Below the pieces are notes generated by a model, which was given only the letters and a program-made list of their open reading frames with translations, did no database searches and was not told the origin of the DNA. The position numbers were made by a program, and so were the translations under genes. A DNA stretch of 7,216 nucleotides from UBA1422 sp041859095 (GTDB lineage Bacteria; Bacillota; Clostridia; Peptostreptococcales; Anaerovoracaceae): assembly GCA_041859095.1 (NCBI GenBank), contig JBHEKY010000008.1:1-7216 (forward strand). The letters run 5' to 3'. Shown in pieces: positions 1 through 5,508 of the stretch. Within the stretch, counting starts at the first letter, position 1; each line of letters begins with the position of its first letter.

Positions 1-1
1 T

Positions 2-46
2 GCGGCAGAATTCGACAGAATCATGGAAGAAGAGGACCAGGAATAA
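2..46 (+). CDS. C-terminal end of an unidentified protein (partial)
   Basis: Fourteen codons ending in TAA, with an acidic tail (RIMEEEDQE). The frame is open from the window edge and a strong intrinsic terminator starts six bases after the stop, which supports this as the end of a real gene. Too little remains to name the protein. Acidic tails of this kind are common, so nothing should be inferred about function. Confidence 0.55.
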   Translation, partial: AAEFDRIMEEEDQE

Positions 47-51
47 GAAAT

Positions 52-77
52 AAAAAGAGGCTGTCAGCCTCTTTTTT
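52..77 (+). terminator. Intrinsic terminator after the first partial gene
   Basis: GAGGCT / AGCCTC stem (57-62 with 66-71) with a GTC triloop, extended by five A-T pairs from the preceding A run and ending in a T tract. It separates the upstream gene from the dehydrogenase-mtbB pair. From 78 to 140 no convincing -35/-10 pair is visible, so the promoter of the next operon is not identified. Confidence 0.9.
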
Positions 78-140
78 ATTGTTTTTTTTCATGTGATGTT
101 GTAAAGTGTCTTTGTGTGGTTAGCCCACAGGAGGAACAAA

Positions 141-1538
141 ATGAAGAATTATGACATCGTGATTGTAGGTGCCGGGGCAAGCGGAGTTTTTCTGGCTTAC
201 GAACTGACGAAAATCAAAAATACGGCAAAAGTGCTGATGATTGAAAAGGGATATCCATTGCAAAAACGGATGTGCCCTATTAAATTGGGAAAGACGGATG
301 CTTGCATCAAGTGCGTACCTTGCCAGATTATGAATGGATACGGCGGAGCGGGAACCCTCTCCGATGGGAAATACAACATCACTACCCAATTTGGTGGTGA
401 TTTGCATGCATATGTTGGCAAACCCAAAGCCATGGAATTGATGCTTTATGTGGATCAAGTCCTTTGTGATATGGGCGGTTCGGAAGCAAAACTATACTCT
501 ACCGAAAATTCTACCCTGAAAACAATCGCCTTACGGAATGACTTGCATTTGTTGGATGCCAAGGTCAGACACCTTGGAACAGACCGAAACCTAAAAATTC
601 TTGAAAAAATATATGATTATACAAAAGACCGTGTGGACATGATTTTTGAGACCGGTGTGGCAGATGTGGAAGTCCTGGGAGACCACTCTTTCAAAGTCAT
701 CACCGACAAGAAGGAAGAATATACATGCAACGATTTGGTCTTAGCAACCGGTCGCTCAGGTTCCAAATGGATTTCGGAAGTCTGCACCAGACTTGGCGTT
801 GGCCAGAAGAGTAATCGGGTGGACATTGGTGTGCGAGTTGAATTGCAAGCATCTATTTTTAAACACATAACAGATGATGTGTACGAAAGCAAAATTGTCT
901 ACAAAACAGATAAATACAACGATATGGTCCGGACTTTTTGCATGAACCCGTACGGTGAAGTGGTAGCCGAAAATACCAATGGTATCGTAACAGTAAACGG
1001 ACACAGCTACAGCGATCCCTCTTTGCAGACAGAAAACACCAACTTTGCCTTATTGGTTTCCAACAAATTCACGGAGCCATTTGAAGACAGTAATGAGTAT
1101 GGCGAATCTATTGCCAGACTTTCCAACTTACTGGGTGGAGGAGTTTTGCTTCAGCGTTTTGGAGACTTGGTCAAAGGACGCAGAAGCAGTGAACGCCGGA
1201 TGGAGAAATGTTTCACCCGTCCAACTCTCAAGGCGACACCTGGCGACTTAAGTCTGGTTATCCCCAAACGGCAACTGGATAATATTATCGAGATGATTTA
1301 TGCTCTGGACAAAATCGCACCGGGAACCGCAAATGAAGATACACTACTTTATGGTGTGGAGGTCAAATTCTATAATTCCAAAGTGGATGTAGACAAATAC
1401 CTTGAAACTAAAATCCCGGGCTTATACGCTTTGGGAGATGGGTCTGGCGTGACCCATTCCCTTTCCCAGGCTTCTGCCAGTGGAATCCATGTGGCAAGAA
1501 TCCTAGCTGAAAAATACAAGGGTGAATATCATGGATAA
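141..1538 (+). CDS. FAD-dependent dehydrogenase, COG2509-like, with four-cysteine motif
   Basis: 465-residue flavoprotein. The N-terminus is a Rossmann FAD-binding motif (VIVGAGASG, residues 7-15) with the ribose-binding acidic residue in MIEKG (E35). The C-terminal FAD motif is LYALGDGSG (GDG at 432-434), followed by SQASASGIHVA, which resembles the closing helix of this fold. Between them lies a motif with cysteines at 45, 55, 58 and 61 (C-x9-C-x2-C-x2-C) followed by GYGGAGTLSDGK, which I associate with the uncharacterised COG2509 dehydrogenases; the cysteines might hold an Fe-S cluster or metal. The start at 141 is chosen over the in-frame ATG at 114 because AGGAGG (129-134) is six bases upstream. 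The last 8 bases overlap mtbB, so the two genes are probably translationally coupled. Substrate unknown; a link to methylamine metabolism is inferred from position only. Confidence 0.85.
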   Translation: MKNYDIVIVGAGASGVFLAYELTKIKNTAKVLMIEKGYPLQKRMCPIKLGKTDACIKCVPCQIMNGYGGAGTLSDGKYNITTQFGGDLHAYVGKPKAMELMLYVDQVLCDMGGSEAKLYSTENSTLKTIALRNDLHLLDAKVRHLGTDRNLKILEKIYDYTKDRVDMIFETGVADVEVLGDHSFKVITDKKEEYTCNDLVLATGRSGSKWISEVCTRLGVGQKSNRVDIGVRVELQASIFKHITDDVYESKIVYKTDKYNDMVRTFCMNPYGEVVAENTNGIVTVNGHSYSDPSLQTENTNFALLVSNKFTEPFEDSNEYGESIARLSNLLGGGVLLQRFGDLVKGRRSSERRMEKCFTRPTLKATPGDLSLVIPKRQLDNIIEMIYALDKIAPGTANEDTLLYGVEVKFYNSKVDVDKYLETKIPGLYALGDGSGVTHSLSQASASGIHVARILAEKYKGEYHG

Positions 1539-2931
1539 GCGCGAGGATATGTATTTTACTCGTTTAGGAGACGGGTCTGCAGTTTATATGAGTAAAACTG
1601 AAATCCGTGAAGATGTTTTGGCTGGAATGGAAGACGCCATCGACAGAGGCAAAGCTACACCACTTACCAATGATGACGTTGACAAGCTGGTGGACATTCT
1701 CACCATGGCCGAAAAAAACGTCAGCGTTGAGCGTGGGAATGAGGGAATTTGCACCTTTGATGCAGGTACCTTGAAACTTACAGTCCGTGCAGGACTCCCG
1801 GTGGATCGAGGTACGGCTTGCCTGATTCATGAGCGGGCGATTTGTTCTGACACCATGGAACTATGCAATACGGATTATAGTTACAAAGCCCTTAAGAATA
1901 TCATTCAAGAGGAAGCCATGGCCATGGAGCAAGTGCAGATGGATTGCATCATTCCTATTCTCTATGGGGCAATGCCTAATTTAGGACTTTATACTAAGCC
2001 GGATGGCCCTTTTGACAATTGGGCGGAGCTACTGCCTAACGGGCGGATTGCAGAGGCCCTGGAAGCCCAGGAAGACGCTGCTGAGCAGTGTAAGAAGGAC
2101 ATGATCTACATCGGATCCATTATGGCAGAGGCCGGTGCCTGCGGGCTTCAGTTCGATACCGTTGGTGCAAGCGGCGATGCTGATGCATTTGCAGCTTTCG
2201 AGGCAGCAAAGGTGCTTTCCACAAAGTATCCTGACATGGCCATCACCATGGGTATGGCCAATGAATTCCACTTAGGCATGCATGGCCGTTTGAAATTTGA
2301 AGGAGAACGATTGGCCGGACAATACCCTGCCAAGCAAGTAAAGACAGCAGAAGCAGCGGGTGCAGGCAGTTTTGGTGTTGTGGTCAATACCAATAGCAGC
2401 AAAAGCCTGGCATGGAACCTTTCCAGGTCAGTCACTTATACCAAAGATACCGTCCGGGTTGCAGGAATTCCGGTTCTTGCCAATGCCGGCATGGGTGTTG
2501 GAGGGATTCCACTTACCAATACATCTCCAACGGATGCAACGACGCGGGTTGCCAAGGCCTTGCTGGAAGTCGGCAAAGCCGACGGATTGTAGATAGGCCA
2601 CGGAGACATGTTCGGCATGGGTATCTCCCATGAACTGGCCGCCGGAATGGGCGGGATTCGGACAGCCGGAGATCTGGTTGCCAGAATGGTTCTCAAAGGG
2701 ATGAAACTCAACGATGCCAAAGAATATGTAGCTAACAAACTGGGATGCTCGGTAATGGATCTGACGGATTCTGCCATGATGAAAGAGATCAGGGAATCTT
2801 TGGATATTGGAACGACCTTAGATCGAAAACACGCTGCAAATGGTATCATGGCTAAAATGAAGATCGCAGAGCTGTTGGACATACGGATTCCCAGCGTGGA
2901 GATTTTCAAGAAAAAAATAGGCAAAGCATAA
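1531..2931 (+). CDS. mtbB: Dimethylamine:corrinoid methyltransferase MtbB with in-frame UAG (pyrrolysine)
   Basis: MtbB transfers a methyl group from dimethylamine to a cognate corrinoid protein (MtbC); it is a soluble TIM-barrel enzyme with catalytic pyrrolysine. Read through TAG at 2590-2592, the product has 466 residues, close to the roughly 467 of the Methanosarcina protein, with the UAG residue at 354 (356 in the archaeal enzyme, from memory). Segments matching archaeal MtbB include LYGAMPNLGLY, PDGPFDNW, LGMHG, NTNSSKSLAWNL and GMGVGGIPLTNTSPTDA before the TAG, and IGHGDMFGM, GDLVARM and AKEYVANKL right after it. Start ATG 1531 has AAGGGTG (1517-1523) upstream; GTG 1522 is an in-frame alternative. 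The gene overlaps the FAD dehydrogenase. No terminator lies between it and the tRNA-Leu promoter. Without pyrrolysine decoding it would give a 353-residue truncated protein lacking the active-site residue. Identification is strong; UAG decoding in this organism is inferred. Confidence 0.93.
2590..2592 (+). other. In-frame UAG codon, predicted pyrrolysine (residue 354 of MtbB)
   Basis: TAG lies between GKADGL and IGHGDMFG, exactly where archaeal MtbB has pyrrolysine (VDGI-Pyl-IGVGD from memory). The frame stays open for 112 further sense codons with continuous family similarity, which argues against a true stop or a decayed gene. Confidence 0.9.
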
Positions 2932-2939
2932 TAGAATTC

Positions 2940-2968
2940 TTGACAATCCACCCACTTTTTATTATTAT
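2940..2968 (+). promoter_or_regulatory. Strong sigma-A-type promoter of tRNA-Leu
   Basis: TTGACA (2940-2945), a 17-base spacer, then TATTAT (2963-2968). The -35 is perfect and the -10 is one base off consensus. Transcription would start near 2975, about 30 bases before the mature tRNA 5' end. The -35 begins only nine bases after the mtbB stop. Confidence 0.85.
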
Positions 2969-3004
2969 GGTCAAGTGGCCGTTGCAGACGGACACGCCAG
3001 ACCT

Positions 3005-3091
3005 GCGGACATGGCGGAATTGGCAGACGCGCACGGTTCAGGTCCGTGTGAAGTAATTTTCATGGGGGTTCGAGTCCCTTTGTCCGCACCA
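3005..3091 (+). tRNA. tRNA-Leu (anticodon CAG)
   Basis: Cloverleaf: acceptor strand GCGGACA (3005-3011) pairs with TGTCCGC (3081-3087); anticodon stem CACGG/CCGTG encloses TTCAGGT, giving anticodon CAG (3039-3041) with G at position 37. A long class II variable arm (TGAA/TTCA stem) follows. The T-arm has TTCGAGT in its loop and two G-T pairs at its base. Discriminator A and CCA are encoded (3088-3091). The long variable arm and A73 fit leucine. This is an ordinary leucine tRNA, not a UAG decoder, despite lying next to the UAG-containing gene. Confidence 0.95.
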
Positions 3092-3130
3092 TTAAAATAA
3101 GGTACCACTTAAGTGGTACCTTATTTTAAT
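3091..3130 (+). terminator. 40-base perfect palindrome, probable tRNA-Leu terminator
   Basis: Each arm is 20 bases with GGTACCACTT/AAGTGGTACC at the centre, flanked by AT-rich sequence (AAAATAA / TTATTTT). It starts at the last A of the tRNA CCA. As RNA it folds into a long hairpin with a short TTAA loop and a weakly U-rich 3' arm. It is symmetric and could stop transcription from either side; it could also be a processing signal if the RNA downstream is co-transcribed. Confidence 0.65.
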
Positions 3131-3143
3131 TATATCCCGGAGT

Positions 3144-3159
3144 AAAGGGACTCGAACCC
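3144..3159 (-). repeat. Inverted 16-base copy of the tRNA-Leu T-arm
   Basis: AAAGGGACTCGAACCC is the exact reverse complement of tRNA-Leu 3066-3081. It forms the 5' strand of the candidate ncRNA's closing helix, and CCC at its end also belongs to the GNRA hairpin. Confidence 0.9.
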
Positions 3160-3273
3160 GCAAGGGCGCGACCGTCGGGACACCGTCCGGTGGACGGGGG
3201 AGCAGGAAGCGGTCCAAGGCGACTGAACGACGAGCCGCAGGACGGCAGTTGCGAGAATTCGAGCAACGGCATA

Positions 3274-3292
3274 AGTCCCTTTGTCCGCACCA
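3274..3292 (+). repeat. Direct 19-base copy of the tRNA-Leu 3' end
   Basis: AGTCCCTTTGTCCGCACCA repeats tRNA positions 3073-3091 exactly, including CCA. The complementary acceptor strand GCGGACA is absent, so this is not a second tRNA. Such copies are typical of integration sites at tRNA 3' ends, but here the copy is also the 3' strand of the closing helix of the candidate ncRNA. Confidence 0.9.
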
Positions 3293-3296
3293 AAAC

Positions 3297-3328
3297 AAAA
3301 GAGGCATCACTGAGTGATGCCTCTTTTT
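3297..3328 (+). terminator. Strong intrinsic terminator after the candidate ncRNA
   Basis: Ten-base-pair perfect stem GAGGCATCAC/GTGATGCCTC with a TGA triloop, preceded by an A run and followed by TTTTT. It marks the 3' end of the tRNA-Leu/ncRNA transcription unit. Confidence 0.93.
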
Positions 3329-3352
3329 ACGCATTGCGGTTTGTGGTAGAAT
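3325..3352 (+). promoter_or_regulatory. Possible promoter of the TfoX-like gene
   Basis: Extended -10 TGGTAGAAT (hexamer 3347-3352) with a poor -35 candidate TTTTAC (3325-3330) at a 16-base spacing, overlapping the terminator tail. The start of transcription would be about 30 bases before the gene. The weak -35 keeps confidence low. Confidence 0.4.
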
Positions 3353-3387
3353 GATACAAAGAAAAGAAAGAGAGTGGGAAGCAACCT

Positions 3388-3708
3388 ATGAGCACAACTC
3401 AAGACTTTGCGGAATATGTATGCGAACAAATCCGTGATTCCGGTGCCGTGAGGTGTCGAAAAATGTTCGGTGAATACATGGTATACGTCAACGATAAACC
3501 AATTTTATTAGTATGCGACAACACGGTTTTTGTGAAGCAGATAGAAGCTGTCTCGGAACTCCTAAAAGATGCTGATATCGGCTTCCCTTACAGGGGCGCA
3601 AAGGCCCACTATGTATTGGATATTGATGATGCAGCTTTGAGCAATGAAGTAGTGCGTATATTAGAACCTATCACGACGGTTCCCAAACCAAAAAAGAAAA
3701 AAGCATAG
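3388..3708 (+). CDS. TfoX N-terminal domain protein
   Basis: 106-residue protein made of a single TfoX/Sxy N-terminal domain: CRKMFGEYMVYVNDKPI (about residues 23-39) and FPYRGAKAHYVLD (about 66-78) are the recognisable family blocks. It lacks the helical C-terminal domain of full-length competence regulators, as is usual for small stand-alone members, and ends in a lysine-rich PKPKKKKA tail. A role in competence should not be assumed; the function of these short forms is largely unknown. The upstream GAGTGGGA is a weak ribosome binding site. The gene is flanked by its own probable promoter and by the next operon's promoter, so it is likely monocistronic. It ends in TAG, then one sense codon (CAA) and TAA at 3712-3714, so UAG readthrough would add only two residues. 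No terminator hairpin follows. Confidence 0.85.
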   Translation: MSTTQDFAEYVCEQIRDSGAVRCRKMFGEYMVYVNDKPILLVCDNTVFVKQIEAVSELLKDADIGFPYRGAKAHYVLDIDDAALSNEVVRILEPITTVPKPKKKKA

Positions 3709-3739
3709 CAATAAACCCGGTTCTAATGTCTTTTCTTCT

Positions 3740-3767
3740 TTGATAATCCAGTACCAGATGGTATAAT
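3740..3767 (+). promoter_or_regulatory. Sigma-A-type promoter of the thioesterase operon
   Basis: TTGATA (3740-3745), 16-base spacer, TATAAT (3762-3767): five of six and six of six consensus bases. Transcription would start near 3774, leaving a 5' leader of about 77 bases. It lies in the 142-base gap after the TfoX-like gene. Confidence 0.85.
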
Positions 3768-3811
3768 ACCCGTATTGGTTTTACGGTTCATCATGCTGAC
3801 TGGTATTACCA
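3760..3811 (+). promoter_or_regulatory. Two similar short palindromes around the transcription start (operator candidate)
   Basis: GGTATAATACC (3760-3770) covers the -10 box and TGGTATTACCA (3801-3811) lies in the leader; both read GGTAT..TACC and are symmetric. A repressor dimer binding both would block the promoter. The palindromes are short and the first contains the -10 hexamer, so chance is a real possibility. Confidence 0.3.
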
Positions 3812-3850
3812 AGGGCAGCAATAGCATCTTTCAACAAAAAGGAATCACAA

Positions 3851-4375
3851 ATGACAACTTATCAAATCAAAAGGAAACAAAACATTTCGGGTCAATGTCT
3901 GGTGTGCGGTGTCAACAACCCCTTCAGTCTTAGGACCCGTTTTTATGAGCTAGAAAACGGCATGCTAGCCGGCATCACAACGCCACACTGGGAACACCAG
4001 AGTTATCCTGAGCGAGTCCATGGAGGGATTATCAGCGCACTGCTAGACGAGGTCATTGGCCGAGCTATCAACATCACTGAGCCGGATACCTGGGCGGTTA
4101 CCACCAACCTGGAAGTAAAATTCATGAAGCCGGTGCCATATGATGTACAATTGATTGCCCTAGCACAAATAACTCAGGCAAACCGTAAACTCTTCAGCGG
4201 AGAAGCGGAATTGATCTTGCCTAACGGGGAAGTGGCCGCAACAGCAAAGGCGAAATATTTTAAGCAAAATTTAGGAGTGATTACCGAGGCAGACAATAAC
4301 GAATTTGGTTGGAGACCCTTGACGACAGAAGAAGATGACTTGACAGAAATCGTTATCCCTGACAAGCCTGAATAA
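3851..4375 (+). CDS. PaaI-like hotdog-fold thioesterase
   Basis: 174-residue single hotdog domain protein, probably an acyl-CoA thioesterase. The diagnostic segment is VHGGIISALLDEVIGRA (H57-G58-G59, D66-E67), the HGG...DE pattern of the PaaI/YbgC-type active-site loop and central helix. The N-terminus has a C16-x2-C19-G followed by NNP, a cysteine motif seen in a subgroup of these proteins. The central strand region VTTNLEVKFMKPVPYD also fits the family. ATG 3851 is preceded by AAAGGAA at a seven-base spacing. It is first in the probable operon with the flavoprotein 14 bases downstream. The pairing suggests action on an acyl or lipid substrate, but this is inference; the substrate cannot be read from the sequence. 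The acidic tail (about residues 155-174) is beyond the core fold. Confidence 0.88.
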   Translation: MTTYQIKRKQNISGQCLVCGVNNPFSLRTRFYELENGMLAGITTPHWEHQSYPERVHGGIISALLDEVIGRAINITEPDTWAVTTNLEVKFMKPVPYDVQLIALAQITQANRKLFSGEAELILPNGEVAATAKAKYFKQNLGVITEADNNEFGWRPLTTEEDDLTEIVIPDKPE

Positions 4376-4389
4376 TACGGAGTGAACAG

Positions 4390-5460
4390 ATGGAACAGTA
4401 TGACATCATTGTCATTGGAGCAGGGCCAGCTGGTGCCACGTTTGCCAGAATCGCGGATCGTCGTTGGCGGATTTTACTCCTTGATGGAAACAGAAGCGGC
4501 AAACCGTGTGGAGGTCTTTTAGCGCCTGACGGACAAAAGGCGTTGGCACATTTTGATTTGAACCTCCCGAAAGAAATTTTAGCGGATCCCCAGATTTTTT
4601 CTGTCAAAACCATAGATCTGAAAGGACCCATTCATCAATGGTATCAGAGGATGTATGTTAATTTGGACCGGAATAGGTTTGACCAGTGGCTGTTATCTCT
4701 GGTACCTAACAATGTTGAAGTAATACGTGGTAATTGCCGGAATTTGGAACGGACAGATGATTGTCAGATCCGTATCGATTATAAAGACTCCGCCGGAAAT
4801 CTGCGGGTAGCTTGCGCTCCCATCCTGGTTGGTGCAGATGGTGCAAACTCCAAAGTAAGACGCACTTTTTTTCCGCCGCTAAAAACCAGAAGATACGTTG
4901 CGATTCAACAGTGGTTTCGCGCAGAATTATCCGAGGCTCACCCTTTTTATTCGTGTATTTTTGACGAAGAAACCAGTGACTGTTGTTCGTGGACAGTTTC
5001 AAAGGACAACATTTTAATATTTGGCGGTGCGTTTCCACGGAAACACTGCAGAAAACGGTTTGAACAACAAAAAGAAAAACTCAAAGCAGTCGGCATCCAT
5101 CTGGACAGCCCAATTAAAACCGAGGCTTGTTTGGTGTTGCGCCCAACGGGTTGGAAGAGCTTTTGCCTAGGCAGTGAAAATATATTTCTCATTGGTGAGG
5201 CGGCAGGATTTATTAGCCCCAGCTCGTTGGAAGGCATCAGCTATGCCATGAATAGTGCTGTGAAACTGAACAAGAGCATCCAAGGTGGAAGTGAGAATAC
5301 CCTTGCTACCTATCAGCGAAAGACCCGGGGGATAAGAACCCAACTGCTGGCAAAAAACATAAAGTGTCTGTTTATGTATGGACCTATGCTTCGAAAGATT
5401 GTTTTAAAATCCGGATTCGCAAGCATGGATATGTATGCGGATGCTCATAAGAATCAATAA
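4390..5460 (+). CDS. FAD-dependent oxidoreductase, COG0644/CbrA-like (geranylgeranyl reductase superfamily)
   Basis: 356-residue flavoprotein of the group 2 (PHBH-like) fold. The Rossmann motif is IIVIGAGPAGATFARI (G10-x-G12-x-x-G15), with acidic D32 after the second strand. KPCGGLLAPDG (38-48) is the cysteine-glycine motif typical of geranylgeranyl reductase-like and FixC/CbrA proteins. The second conserved motif is VGADGANSKVRR (DG at 150-151), and the third is IFLIGEAAGFISPSSLEGISYAM (GEAAG at 269-273), where classical members have GDAAG. No transmembrane segment is obvious. CGGAGTG (4379-4385) is a usable ribosome binding site close to the start. It follows the thioesterase by 14 bases and precedes the DUF523 gene by 48 bases, so they probably share an mRNA. 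The electron donor and substrate are not evident; reduction of an isoprenoid or lipid double bond is a family-based possibility only. Confidence 0.87.
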   Translation: MEQYDIIVIGAGPAGATFARIADRRWRILLLDGNRSGKPCGGLLAPDGQKALAHFDLNLPKEILADPQIFSVKTIDLKGPIHQWYQRMYVNLDRNRFDQWLLSLVPNNVEVIRGNCRNLERTDDCQIRIDYKDSAGNLRVACAPILVGADGANSKVRRTFFPPLKTRRYVAIQQWFRAELSEAHPFYSCIFDEETSDCCSWTVSKDNILIFGGAFPRKHCRKRFEQQKEKLKAVGIHLDSPIKTEACLVLRPTGWKSFCLGSENIFLIGEAAGFISPSSLEGISYAMNSAVKLNKSIQGGSENTLATYQRKTRGIRTQLLAKNIKCLFMYGPMLRKIVLKSGFASMDMYADAHKNQ

Positions 5461-5492
5461 CAACAGAAACAGAGTTTGAACAAGAATGCGAC

Positions 5493-5500
5493 AAAGGAGG
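5493..5500 (+). promoter_or_regulatory. Ribosome binding site that selects a TTG start
   Basis: AAAGGAGG lies eight bases before TTG at 5509 and inside the longer open frame that begins at TTG 5476, so the true start is 5509, just before KKILVSACL. Confidence 0.85.
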
Positions 5501-5508
5501 TCCGGAAG

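Larger units (their letters stand above)
3138..3292 (+). ncRNA. Candidate structured non-coding RNA (raiA-motif-like identity possible, unverified)
   Basis: GC-rich block without a credible gene, closed by a long-range helix: CGGA (3138-3141) with TCCG (3284-3287) and AAAGGGACT (3144-3152) with AGTCCCTTT (3274-3282). Inside are CCC-GCAA-GGG, a GNRA hairpin (3157-3166); CCGTC...GACGG with an inner CACC-GTCC-GGTG hairpin (3172-3197); GCGG/CCGC (3209-3212 with 3235-3238); and GTTGC/GCAAC (3248-3252 with 3263-3267). A strong terminator follows five bases later. The composition contrasts with AT-rich flanks. No separate promoter is evident, so it may be read from the tRNA-Leu promoter through the palindrome. 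The sequence feels familiar as a Clostridia ncRNA that is often mistranslated as a short basic protein, and raiA-motif RNA is my best guess, but the usual raiA/comFC neighbours are absent. Alternatives are a tRNA-derived element or a remnant of integration at the tRNA 3' end. Confidence 0.65.

Noticed and set aside
2608..2931. A separate 107-residue gene starting at ATG 2608
   Set aside because: It is in the same frame as the upstream MtbB part, and its residues continue the MtbB family directly after the TAG. The GGAG before it is very close to the ATG and is better explained as coding sequence.
2436..2951. A 171-residue open frame on the minus strand
   Set aside because: It lies wholly opposite mtbB, has no ribosome binding site or family resemblance, and is explained as a mirror of the mtbB codons.
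3005..3091. A UAG-decoding tRNA (tRNA-Pyl or suppressor) next to mtbB
   Set aside because: The anticodon is CAG with a long variable arm and a full leucine cloverleaf; tRNA-Pyl has anticodon CUA and a short, unusual cloverleaf.
3073..3292. A complete integrated mobile element between two att copies at tRNA-Leu
   Set aside because: The interval is only about 200 bases and holds no integrase or other gene. The direct copy is also part of an internal helix, so an att site is at most one possible origin.
3092..3334. An 80-residue minus-strand frame over the tRNA-ncRNA region
   Set aside because: It crosses the palindrome, the RNA-like block and the terminator, and its composition (many R, P, L) reflects GC-rich structured RNA rather than protein.
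5476..5508. Upstream TTG (5476) as the DUF523 start
   Set aside because: It has no ribosome binding site, whereas AAAGGAGG stands at the proper distance from TTG 5509, and the family begins at KKILVSACL.
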